Source: Mytilus edulis
Lineage: Eukaryota > Mollusca > Bivalvia > Mytilida > Mytilidae
NCBI RefSeq assembly: GCF_963676685.1
Contig: NC_092346.1
Coordinates: 30,827,133 to 30,891,132, forward strand
Length of the DNA: 64,000 bases
Direction: 5' to 3'
Shown here piece after piece: positions 25,101 to 36,803 of the stretch (position 1 is the first letter of the stretch; each line of letters begins with the position of its first letter). Below the pieces are notes generated by a model. It did no database searches. It had not been told where the DNA came from and worked only from the letters and a program-made list of their open reading frames with translations. The position numbers were made by a program, and so were the translations under genes.

Positions 25101-25854
25101 AAATTTGCTCTGCTTTTATTTTCGTGGCTAATCGGGATACAAACATTCAAGTCATTAAGTTTTGAATGGTTAATACATTCTTCCATAAGTAGTATTGCTG
25201 GTGTGAATATTTTTGTATATCACTTAAGTTTTTACCTGATTTTCAAGTTGTTGTTTTTTATCAGATTTTTTTTTATCTCATTGGTTGTTGTCTGTCATAT
25301 TTATGTTTCGTTTATTGTTTTTAACTTAAATTGACAATCGTAACCCACATTTGTATGTCTTATATTTGTTAAATATACATTAAAGATTTCTTTATTCGTT
25401 TATATAGACATTCAACTTTCAAAAGTATTAAATAGTGGAAAAGAAAAGTTTAAAATACATACAGTGAATATCATGGAAAGAAACATTCAAGGTACTAGTA
25501 TACAAAATATACCTTACATGGTACCCAAGCAATTTCAGATAACATTGGCGAGAAATTTCCCAAGCTTGAAATTTCAAACAATGTTTAACAGTGAACTGAA
25601 TATTTCAATTGTCTGTGTGCCTTAAGAGCTTGGTGATCCATACCGCGAATATCAATGTAAGTAGCCGCCTTAACTTGCAGTAGAATCTCAATGAAAATGG
25701 TTGGGGACAAACATAAGACTAAGGTGAAGAATCCCTAAAAATACTTATTTCGTGAATACACAAAACAAAATTGAAATATTTTTGTGAGTTGTCTGTGGTG
25801 CTGGCCCCTAAACGTTTGGAAGTCTAGAGCAGGATTAAGATGAAGAACAATATG

Positions 25855-26900
25855 TCAAGTGAGCTTCTCTCATCCATCGTCCGTTTTCTGTCGATGTTAG
25901 TTGACTTTGACACAAAACTTATCTGAAACTACTGAACCGAATTCAACCAAACTTGGCCACAATCATTATTTGAGTACCTAGTTTAAAAGAAGTGTCCTCC
26001 TGCCTAACAATATGGCCATGGTTAAAATGTAACATTTGGGTAAATGCAAGTTTTGTCTATTATTTTAAAAACCGTTTGATAGAATGAAGACATTTTGAGA
26101 ACTACTAATTGTCCATATCCGTCAAAATTGTCGGACGAGTTATTATAGTAGTTAATGCTCTTAAAAGACAAGTTTTACATTTTTTTTTCTCATTTTTGTC
26201 GAGCCAGCGAAAGAAAGGTTGACATAGGGATCGAGATCCGACGGCAGTAGCGGCGGCGTTAGCATACTACATAAAATCTATATATTTTAGAAGGTGAAAG
26301 ACCAAGATGGTTCATACTTTATGTATAGAGCCCTTATGTTTGTCACATGTCAAATTTCCTTGACCTTAAGTTATTTCCATGGTTCAGTGACTACTTGAAA
26401 AAACGTTTTTGTAATGTTGATTTCTCTCTTATCATGGGTAATAGGATAACTATATTTTGTATTTGCGTTCTTTGCAAGGTCATCATGCCCGTCAGAATTT
26501 TTTTACTTCACCTCGATCTCATTTCATGGATCAGTAAACACAGTTAAGTTTTGGTGATCAAGTCAATAGTACAGATACCATAATCAATAGGTCTAGTATA
26601 TTTAGTTATGGAAAGATTTTAATGTGTACATGTCAAACTGGCAGGTGTCATCTGACCCCTTGAACTCCTTTTCATGGTTTATCGGTTATAGTTATGTGTT
26701 GGTCTTTTGTTCTGTTTTTCTTATACTGCATGCAATAGGTCTACTATATTTAGTGTATGGTACGATTTTAAGGTGTATTGTCATATCTAACTGACATGTG
26801 TATGACTTGACCTCATTTTAATGGTTCAGTGGTCAAAGTTAAGTTTTTGAGTTTTGACGCGAAATAGGATAGAAAAGGTTGAACGCGAAAAAAAGAAGTC
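25855..26900. repeat. Diverged bivalve repeats
   Basis: 25855-26165 shares GTGAGCTTCTCTCATC and AACCAAACTTGGCCACAATC with the tandem ~500-bp repeat at 36.8-38.6 kb. 26190-26900 is another repeat, opening with GTCGAGCCAGCGAAAGAAAG. No gene is supported between 25.2 and 27.2 kb. Confidence 0.65.
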
Positions 26901-27234
26901 AAGAAATAATTGTTTTTCTCAGTTTAAAAAAAAAATAGTTGTACATGTATACTATATTTTTACTTTTTATATTGTTACTTTCCCCACATAACAATAAGAA
27001 TCATCACTGAACCATGTCGATCATGAACCAAACCATGACACTTGCTAACAAAACCAACAAAACCATGACCCTGAATTGTCAGTAATCTGTTATTATGTGC
27101 ATTATATTTCTCTCCAATGCCATTGTCATGAAACACTACGATTCACTGTAATAAAAAAAGATAATTTATATCTTGTTATGGTATCAAATGCATGATATAA
27201 AAGAGGATAAATAAAAACAACAGTCCTGTAAATC

Positions 27235-28838
27235 TCATATCTTGTACACAAAAGCTTCATCGGTACAGTAATTGGTTTGGCTCGAGACGATCATCAAACC
27301 TGCTTTTCTGTTAATATCAAACGACTTAGGATATATGATTCCATCATCTTCATTTAAAATTGACTTTTGACTTTTACCATCTGGTGATAACTGCACAATA
27401 CTGTTATTGCCTACAGAAGCGATATAAACCATGCCATGCTTATCTACTGAAATTCCTTCTGGTATATTGATATCAGATTTTTTAACTGTCCAAACACGTA
27501 CGTGTTCTCCTGTGACAATGTAGCAAAATACTTCATGAGTACTTCAAGCTGTACAATAAATGTTTTGTCTTCGGACAGGACTAATTTTGTAAGCTGAACT
27601 GCATCTATAATCTTGCGTGATTTATCCTTTAAATCTAATACAATGTATAATGATTTTTTTTGCATCATTAGATAGGCTGATGGCTAGAATTTGATCATAA
27701 CACGAAATATCACAACAGGCACAAGAAATGTCAATAGTTTCTATAGTTTTATTCTTTTCAACATCAACTAAGTGCACTTGATGTTTGTAATAGAGACTGA
27801 CGGCTACTTTATTATTGCTGACGTCGTCTTCGGTGAATTTTACCACGTTTATATATTATACGTTTTAATATATTTGTCCTTCTGGAACTTTCAGTTTGTT
27901 TAAGAACTAGGCCTTCTTTGTTCTATACAAGGAATTTTTGGTACTGAATGCTGGACTTCATCCCCTATAATGACCTTGACATTTGAACTATATGGTTGTT
28001 TTTTAATACAAATATCTCCAAACGATTTTACATCTTTTAGAACTGATTGCAAGGGAAAAAAATGTTAATATGAAAGTTATTCTAATTCATGTTTCCTTTA
28101 CTCTCTATAAAATCTTCTATCTATTTTATTTCTTGTGATGAAGCTTTCTCAATCTCCCACAGACCTATATATGTTTGCCATTCAGATGCATATTGTCTCA
28201 TTTTGGAGAAATCTTCTTGTACATGACGAATTTGTGTTGCATGTTGCTCTACTTGTTGAACGAGATCATTAATTTTTGAATGTATCATAGAATGTTTTGA
28301 TTCTAGTTCATCAAGAACTTTACTTTCTTATTTGTCCAGGTAATCATCTACAGATTTTCTTACTGATTTCTTTTCCTTAAGAATTTGTGTTTTCTGATTT
28401 TTATTTGTGGTGATACTATTGTGCAAGTATTCAACTTTTTGTTGAAATTTTTCTCCTACATCCTTCAAATCTTTATCCAGGAGTTGAAATGAGTCCGATT
28501 ATTGTATGTTTCCTGATATCACTGATAACAGTTTGAAATCTGGACATTTATTATGTTTGTCTTGTGCATTTCGAACAACAGGCAGATTCATGGACAGAAC
28601 AGTAACGTTCATTTTTTCTATCATAGTCTTTGCATAGGCTACTAGTTTCTTTCATGAAAGATGGTAACTTGTGGTATACTTCGATAGTTATAGTCTTGTG
28701 GTCTTTAGATGCCACAGACTTATTGTGTTGTTTTCACAATCCATACAAAGAAACACCTCACACTTTATACACCATATGACTGCGCTACTTGGTTCTTTTT
28801 TGTCCTAGCAGAGAACGGTCAGTTCCTGATAAGGACAT
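27235..28838 (-). pseudogene. B-box/coiled-coil/NHL (TRIM-like) pseudogene
   Basis: The minus-strand homologue of the intact gene at 45941-47572, aligned along the whole length from ATG (28838-28836) to stop (27235-27237). Matching segments include the B-box 2 region, the coiled coil and the C-terminal propeller (YIASVGNNSIVQLSPDGKSQ). It is broken by several lesions: in-frame stops at 28499-28501 and 28328-28330, a one-base deletion in the B-box 2 region, a stop 18 codons after the start, and frameshifts between 27.43 and 27.85 kb. It keeps a longer B-box 1 (WCIKCEVFLCMDC) than the intact copy. Homology continues upstream through a splice acceptor (TATTTTCAG|GTCTAA) and ~150 bp of intron, and downstream into the 3' flank. 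It therefore arose by DNA duplication, not by retrocopying. Confidence 0.9.
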
Positions 28839-28899
28839 TGTACCTTTTTAGACCTGAAAATATACAGTATTTATGTTGTAAACACATGTCGTTTACACT

Positions 28900-30200
28900 T
28901 TTTATTTATTAAATGCTCAGATTTCACAAAGTGCTGGATCTAAACAACATACACACACACATAAAAAAATCTACAAATTATGGACCATGCATGAAATGTT
29001 AAATTATTATAGGTCTTAAAAAATGTTTGCATATATTTCAAAATCTATCACCCTAGAATGGTAGACTGGTCTATAATATCTTTGTAAGACAGGCTGCTTC
29101 AACTCTAAATATATGACAAGAGAATTAACCAGGACAATTTTATATAAAATGTTTAAATTGGAATCTTAGCTTAGAGTATGTCTTAGTATCTTGGTAACAC
29201 ATACTGCTTGAATTCTGTATTATCAGAGAAGGGTAATAATGGGGAAGTTATCAGAAAACTACAGAAGCATCATAGGTACATATACATTATCCAATTTGCA
29301 ATCTTTCGTATTGTTTATGGATTTGTAACAGATTAAACACATGTTTGTGTCAGCACAATGAAGACTAAATATTGCTAAAAAATGATGCCAAACGGCAAGA
29401 TATGAATGAGTTTACTAAAATTTCGCAAATTAATTTACTTCTGAATTCTTGACTTCTGATCTTGAAATTAAAAAACGTGGTTTTTTTTCTCACTTCAAAT
29501 TGCTTTATCCAGGAAAATGAAAGGGAGATAAATAATTTCTGACTTAAATTTCGCTGTGTTCAAAGCCCCCTCTTTAAATATGTATAGTACGCATTTTACC
29601 TTTAAAAAAATGTAGTTAATAAAGAGAGTGTGTATTATTCACAACAATAGACGGTTTTTAGTTTTCTTGGGTTTTTTTTGTTGTTTTTATTATTATTAAA
29701 AACTTCTTTATTCGTTTTTTTTTTTATTATTAAAAACTTTTTTTCATTTTTATTTTTAATTTAGTCTTTTATTTTTACTTTTATAATATTATCTTTTTAT
29801 TGCTTTCATATTTTCTATATTAAGGAGGAAAGAAAAGATATGCGTATTATACATATCTGCATACTATACACGGTTAAATACGGTACTGTGACTTTCACAT
29901 AAGACTTACTGACCAAAAAGCAATAGTCTTTTTTTATTACAAAGTGGCATTCTCTAATTGGTGAACGTTACACATATTAATAAAGACCATATCCAACTAA
30001 CATATAACAAAATATCTAACCGATTTTAACCAATCAGTTAATGATGTAATTTGCACTTTTGATATTATCAACTTAAAATCAAAAGGTGTATTTGTCACAT
30101 GGGCCAGTCCTAAATCAAATGGTGTATCAACCGTTCAAATTCAATATGCGGTGACGATTTTTTTTCATCAAAACTTTATTCCATCCACAGTGACCTTGGT
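28900..30200. other. AT-rich intergenic stretch, nothing recognised
   Basis: Long T and A runs, especially 29.64-29.83 kb. The first ~100 bp is homologous to the intron upstream of the intact B-box/NHL gene. No gene seen. Confidence 0.5.
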
Positions 30201-30202
30201 CC

Positions 30203-30745
30203 CATCTTCGCTAGCCAAGGGTTACGATCCACTCTCGCTCTCTTCACCCTTGGCGGATTGAGCCAACATTTGTGAAAACAATGTTGCGCCATCTGTCGGA
30301 ATATTAAAGTCACGCCCATTCCGAATACATTATTCTTGACCAATGGTAGCACTTGAACTCTTCAATTTTGAGGTAAAAACACGGTAGTGTCTAGATTCTA
30401 CACACTTGGTAAAGCCGGAAACGAAAATTTACGTCAACATTCATGCATTTGTGCATGAAACATACACAGGAACTTCTATTAGTTGATTAAAAACATTCAA
30501 GTTGTCACTAAATATAGTCGTATGTATAGGGGTGTAAAGACTTGTTGCACAATAAACACGTGGCAATTGTTTACAAACACTTTCTAAATTTTCACGTGAT
30601 CATATTAAAGGCGCTTTTTGATTGGATGCAGCGAGTTTCGACTGCAACCAATAAAAACCCTTACCCTGTGTCTCCGAAATTTTATCTCAATCCGCCAAGG
30701 GTGAAGAGAGCGAGAGTGGATCGTAACCCTTGGCTAGCGAAGATG
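30203..30745. mobile_element. Mutator-like MITE with 60-bp terminal inverted repeats
   Basis: The 60-bp arms 30203-30262 and 30686-30745 are inverted copies of each other (CATCTTCGCTAGCCAAGGG at the outer ends, CTTGGCGGATTGAG at the inner). The element is bounded on both sides by CCTTGGTCC, a perfect 9-bp target-site duplication. Long inverted repeats plus a 9-bp duplication are typical of Mutator-like elements. The 423-bp interior has no coding content, so it is non-autonomous. Confidence 0.85.
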
Positions 30746-31389
30746 CCTTGGTCCATTACCTTGACAAAAAACTAAAAATGAGATAATCGCTAGAAATAGT
30801 TGAATAAAAAATCAGAACTTTGTCTAAATGTCAATCTGTTAGTATCTGCTGTGACTTTGACCTTAGACATATAGACCACAGAATCAAATATAATATTTCT
30901 TGCACCATGTAACATTATGGGACAAAGTTTGATAATAGTAATATTAAGACATGCAGTCCGAAAGACAACATTTTAATTGTTTTTCTCTCATATAGATTTG
31001 ATAGGCAAATATGATCAGTAAATGTCAAAATTGTCAAGCAGCATGAGACCTATAAAATATAAGTCAATAAGACCAAAATCGTGAACTGATCACTTAGAAG
31101 AGTTATTGTCCTTGAAAGATAGTTGTTACAATTTGTTTGTTTTGTTTTTTTTTTTATTTTTATAAAACTGTTTAGCAAAGTTTATAGACCTACAAATAAT
31201 TCAACTTGATCGAAATCAACAATTGATCCCTTATAGTAGTTGTTGCCATTGAAAGATGATTTTTTTTTTATCAATAATCAATTATTTTAGAAACTTATTT
31301 TTTTTTTTAGAAAAATAGAAATACGAAGATCAACAGCGGATCCTACCATGGATAGAAACAAATGCAGCCGAAATCCAGTACACTTTAAA

Positions 31390-31440
31390 GGCTATTGGTA
31401 CTTTACGGAACGGAACGGAACGGAACAGAACGGAATTTCA
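31390..31440 (+). repeat. Short CGGAA pentamer run
   Basis: GGTACTTTACGGAACGGAAC and further CGGAA units. The same pentamer (reversed, TTCCG) occurs inside each unit of the adjacent 328-bp array, so this may be its degraded outer edge. Confidence 0.6.
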
Positions 31441-31709
31441 TTTAAGGTATCCAAGGGGGCATTTATCAAAATTTCGAAAAATCTTTAAAACAAAACAAAC
31501 TTTAAAATTTCTGTGTTTTACGGTTTTCCATATACAAATAACACAAATGTATACTTAATCTCATCTTCACAGGTGAAATGTGTAATAATGTATAACATCG
31601 GGAAATATTCTGTAGATGAATATGTCGGATTGTCCTGATAAATTATCATAAAATTAACGCATTTGCAAGTCATGCATTATGATATCTAGACTGACCTCAC
31701 GTCGTCCTT

Positions 31710-34700
31710 GATTAGAGACAGTGATCAAGTTGAATCTGATTTAAACTTTTTAATTTATTTTTCCGTTCCGTTCCGTTCCGTTCCATTCCGCAAAGTACCA
31801 ATTGCTCTGAGGAATTGGTATTTAACGGAAAAAAACGGAAACAGACATCTTTAATGTAATTAAAGCAGTATGATAAAAAAAATTGTCTGACACCTCTTTT
31901 TGCATGAGTGGTATGTGTTTTAGATAGCATTTTCGACTTGATCAATAATAAAAAATTTAACACAAAGGCAGGTTACACAAAAAGTCTTTCTCCTTCCATC
32001 GGTAATTATATTTTAAAAAAGAGGCCTTCAACAGCCCGTTCCGACGATGATTAGAGACAGTGATCAAGTTGAATCTGATTTAAACTTTTTAATTTGTTTT
32101 TCCGTTCCGTTCTGTTCCGCAAAGTACCAATTGCTCTGAGGAATTGGTATTTAACGGAAAAAACGGAAACAGACATCTTTAATGTAATTAAAGCAGTATG
32201 ATAAAAAAATTGTCTGACACCTCTTTTTGCATGAGTGGTATGTGTTTTAGATAGCATTTTCGACTTGATCACTAATAAAAAATTTAACACAAAGGCAGGT
32301 TACACAAAAAGTCTTTCTCCTTCCATCGGTAATTATATTTTAAAAAAGAGGCCTTCAACAGCCCGTTCCGACGATGAATAGAGACAGTGATCAAGTTGAA
32401 TCTGATTTAAACTTTTTAATTTATTTTTCCGTTCCGTTCCGTTCCGTTCCGCAAAGTACCAACTGCTCTGAGGAATTGGTATTTAACGGAAAAAACGGAA
32501 ACAGACATCTTTAATGTAATTAAAGCAGTATGATAAAAAAAATTGTCTGACACCTCTTTTTGCATGAGTGGTATGTGTTTTAGATAGCATTTTCGACTTG
32601 ATCAATAATAAAAAATTTAACACAAAGGCAGGTTACACAAAAAGTCTTTCTCCTTCCATCGGTAATTATATTTTAAAAAAGAGGCCTTCAACAGCCCGTT
32701 CCGACGATGATTAGAGACAGTGATCAAGTTGAATCTGATTTAAACTTTTTAATTTGTTTTTCCGTTCCGTTCTGTTCCGCAAAGTACCAATTGCTCTGAG
32801 GAATTGGTATTTAACGGAAAAAACGGAAACAGACATCTTTAATGTAATTAAAGCAGTATGATAAAAAAAATTGTCTGACACCTCTTTTTGCATGAGTGGT
32901 ATGTGTTTTAGATAGCATTTTCGACTTGATCACTAATAAAAAATTTAACACAAAGGCAGGTTACACAAAAAGTCTTTCTCCTTCCATCGGTAATTATATT
33001 TTAAAAAAGAGGCCTTCAACAGCCCGTTCCGACGATGAATAGAGACAGTGATCAAGTTGAATCTGATTTAAACTTTTAAATTTATTTTTCCGTTCCGTTC
33101 CGTTCCGCAAAGTACCAACTGCTCTGAGGAATTGGTATTTAACGGAAAAAACGGAAACAGACATCTTTAATGTAATTAAAGCAGTATGATAAAAAAAATT
33201 GTCTGACACCTCTTTTTGCATGAGTGGTATGTGTTTTAGATAGCATTTTCGACTTGATCAATAATAAAAAATTTAACACAAAGGCAGGTTACACAAAAAG
33301 TCTTTCTCCTTCCATCGGTAATTATATTTTAAAAAAGAGGCCTTCAACAGCCCGTTCCGACGATGATTAGAGACAGTGATCAAGTTGAATCTGATTTAAA
33401 CTTTTTAATTTGTTTTTCCGTTCCGTTCTGTTCCGCAAAGTACCAATTGCTCTGAGGAATTGGTATTTAACGGAAAAAACGGAAACAGACATCTTTAATG
33501 TAATTAAAGCAGTATGATAAAAAAAATTGTCTGACACCTCTTTTTGCATGAGTGGTATGTGTTTTAGATAGCATTTTCGACTTGATCAATAATAAAAAAT
33601 TTAACACAAAGGCAGGTTACACAAAAAGTCTTTCTCCTTCCATCGGTAATTATATTTTAAAAAAGAGGCCTTCAACAGCCCGTTCCGACGATGATTAGAG
33701 ACAGTGATCAAGTTGAATCTGATTTAAACTTTTTAATTTGTTTTTCCGTTCCGTTCTGTTCCGCAAAGTACCAATTGCTCTGAGGAATTGGTATTTAACG
33801 GAAAAAACGGAAACAGACATCTTTAATGTAATTAAAGCAGTATGATAAAAAAAATTGTCTGACACCTCTTTTTGCATGAGTGGTATGTGTTTTAGATAGC
33901 ATTTTCGACTTGATCACTAATAAAAAATTTAACACAAAGGCAGGTTACACAAAAAGTCTTTCTCCTTCCATCGGTAATTATATTTTAAAAAAGAGGCCTT
34001 CAACAGCCCGTTCCGACGATGAATAGAGACAGTGATCAAGTTGAATCTGATTTAAACTTTTTAATTTATTTTTCCGTTCCGTTCCGTTCCGTTCCGCAAA
34101 GTACCAACTGCTCTGAGGAATTGGTATTTAACGGAAAAAACGGAAACAGACATCTTTAATGTAATTAAAGCAGTATGATAAAAAAAATTGTCTGACACCT
34201 CTTTTTGCATGAGTGGTATGTGTTTTAGATAGCATTTTCGACTTGATCAATAATAAAAAATTTAACACAAAGGCAGGTTACACAAAAAGTCTTTCTCCTT
34301 CCATCGGTAATTATATTTTAAAAAAGAGGCCTTCAACAGCCCGTTCCGACGATGATTAGAGACAGTGATCAAGTTGAATCTGATTTAAACTTTTTAATTT
34401 GTTTTTCCGTTCCGTTCTGTTCCGCAAAGTACCAATTGCTCTGAGGAATTGGTATTTAACGGAAAAAACGGAAACAGACATCTTTAATGTAATTAAAGCA
34501 GTATGATAAAAAAAATTGTCTGACACCTCTTTTTGCATGAGTGGTATGTGTTTTAGATAGCATTTTCGACTTGATCACTAATAAAAAATTTAACACAAAG
34601 GCAGGTTACACAAAAAGTCTTTCTCCTTCCATCGGTAATTATATTTTAAAAAAGAGGCCTTCAACAGCCCGTTCCGACGATGAATAGAGACAGTGATCAA

Positions 34701-35560
34701 GTTGAATCTGATTTAAACTTTTAAATTTATTTTTCCGTTCCGTTCCGTTCCGCAAAGTACCAACTGCTCTGAGGAATTGGTATTTAACGGAAAAAACGGA
34801 AACAGACATCTTTAATGTAATTAAAGCAGTATGATAAAAAAAATTGTCTGACACCTCTTTTTGCATGAGTGGTATGTGTTTTAGATAGCATTTTCGACTT
34901 GATCAATAATAAAAAATTTAACACAAAGGCAGGTTACACAAAAAGTCTTTCTCCTTCCATCGGTAATTATATTTTAAAAAAGAGGCCTTCAACAGCCCGT
35001 TCCGACGATGATTAGAGACAGTGATCAAGTTGAATCTGATTTAAACTTTTTAATTTGTTTTTCCGTTCCGTTCTGTTCCGCAAAGTACCAATTGCTCTGA
35101 GGAATTGGTATTTAACGGAAAAAACGGAAACAGACATCTTTAATGTAATTAAAGCAGTATGATAAAAAAAATTGTCTGACACCTCTTTTTGCATGAGTGG
35201 TATGTGTTTTAGATAGCATTTTCGACTTGATCAATAATAAAAAATTTAACACAAAGGCAGGTTACACAAAAAGTCTTTCTCCTTCCATCGGTAATTATAT
35301 TTTAAAAAAGAGGCCTTCAATAGCCCGTTCCGATGATGATTAGAGACAGTGATCAAGTTGAATCTGATTTAAACTTTTTAATTTATTTTTCCGTTCCGTT
35401 CCGTTCCGCAAAGTACCAATTGCTCTGAGGAATTGGTATTTAACGGAATCAACGGAAACAGACATCTATAATGTAATAAAAGCAGTATGATAAAAACAAG
35501 TCAGACCCTTCTTTTTTGAATGAGTGGTAAGTGTTTTAGATAGCATTTCGACTTGATCAA
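31710..35560. repeat. Tandem array, 12 units of ~328 bp
   Basis: Unit starts (GATTAGAGACAG or GAATAGAGACAG) fall at 31710, 32049, 32376, 32709, 33037, 33365, 33693, 34021, 34354, 34682, 35010 and 35338. Spacing is 327-339 bp, mostly exactly 328. Each unit contains a TTCCG pentamer run of variable length, GGAATTGGTATTTAACGG and GGCAGGTTACACAAAAAG. The repeated 60-95-codon minus-strand frames are the unit read in one frame, with no domain, and are not genes. A higher-order period of five units (1645 bp) is visible. Confidence 0.95.
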
Positions 35561-36365
35561 TATTTAAATAAACAGCTGCGCCATGAGCGCATGATACGCC
35601 CGTCGTCTTGTGAAAAAACATAAATCTTTTTTGAATAACACAGGGTTGTACAGGATGTCATGCTTAGTATATCCTGACTCATTCCTTATTCCCGCTCAAT
35701 AGGAAGATTGTACAAGATGTATTTGGAAACCCGACGCAACATTAGCCTGTTAAGTTTTAAGCAATAGAGATACAGCGCAACATGTGAAAAAAAAACTCTT
35801 TTTTTTACAAAAAACTCAATAACTCGAAAATATAAAAATGAATCATCACCAAAAAGTATTCAGATCTTTAGATTAATATAACAAAGAAGTGTGTAAAGTT
35901 TTAAGCAATAATCATAAATCGTTTTTGAGATATGGTGCGACATGTAAACCCCCCCCCCCTTTTTTTTTTACAAAATACTCAATAACTCAAAAATGAAATT
36001 TTGAATCATCACCAAAAAGTATACAGATATTAAGATTAATATAACTAAGAAGTATTTAAAGTTTTAAGCCATAATCAAGAATCGTTTTTGAGATACGGTG
36101 CGACATGTGAAAAAAAAACACCCCCCTGTTTTAGTTATAAAGTGCCGTAACTCAAAAAGTTGTGATCTTATTTTCACAAAAAAGTATTCAGATCATTTGA
36201 CCATCATAAGAAACAACTATGTTAAGTTTCATGAAATTTGGATAAGTCGTTCTCAAGTTACGGTGCGACATGTTTACACCGGACAGACGGACAGACGGAC
36301 GGACGGACGGACACTGGACATTTGTATACCATAATACGTCCCGTCAAAATTGACGGACGTATAAA
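35560..36365. repeat. Array flank and GGACGGAC-tailed repeat
   Basis: 35560-35850 is present, inverted, at 42884-43200. 35760-36270 is a series of related ~150-bp blocks sharing AATCATCACCAAAAAGTAT and GTTTTTGAGATACGGTGCG. It ends in a GACG run (36282-36312) and a small hairpin, CGTCCCGTCAAAATTGACGG. No gene. Confidence 0.7.
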
Positions 36366-36803
36366 AAATAACACAAAGACAGGTTAGACAAAAGGTCTTT
36401 CTACTTCCATTGGTAATTATAAATTAAAAAAGGGGCCTTCCGAAGATGATTAGAAACAGTGATCCCCATTTCCATTCTCAATTTTATATTAGAAACAAGG
36501 TCTCATAAATATTAAAACATATGTTTAAAATATATCTTCATAAAAATATGAGCACTAAACACTGGTTTACACTATAATAAAAAAATGTTTGCAAATTGTT
36601 AAAACATTTTCGGATTTATCAAAGCACTATAAAAAATGGTAACTCCTTAAAAGTCATAAAACCACAATAATAACTGCTGTTAATCAAAGTATTTATAAAA
36701 ACTAAAAGTCTGTTCTGTTACAAAACCTATAGGCAAAGGTCTTACTATAATATCAGCGGGAAATTTCGGTTCTAGAGGTGCATTCCGTATTTAATCTGTT
36801 TTT

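Larger units (their letters stand above)
14420..25105 (+). repeat. Segmental duplication, unit B (direct repeat of 1.46-10.07 kb)
   Basis: Counterpart of unit A, same orientation. Insertions private to B are 16.65-18.36 kb (with an ATCCCGA repeat at 18.04-18.21), 20.69-21.25 kb, the hammerhead repeats at 21.84-22.8 kb, and a ~28-bp insertion at 15.11-15.14 kb. The only gene seen is the small MSGRGKG gene at the right end. Confidence 0.9.

Noticed and set aside
27235-28838. Functional minus-strand B-box/NHL gene
   Set aside because: Several in-frame stops and frameshifts relative to the intact copy at 45941-47572.
31712-35194. Nine near-identical minus-strand frames of 60-83 codons
   Set aside because: They are the 328-bp tandem unit read in one frame, with no domain, start context or splice signals. 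The inverted array gives the same frames.
31710-35560. CRISPR-like regular repeat spacing
   Set aside because: The whole 328-bp unit is conserved with no unique spacers, and the genome is eukaryotic. It is a satellite-type array.
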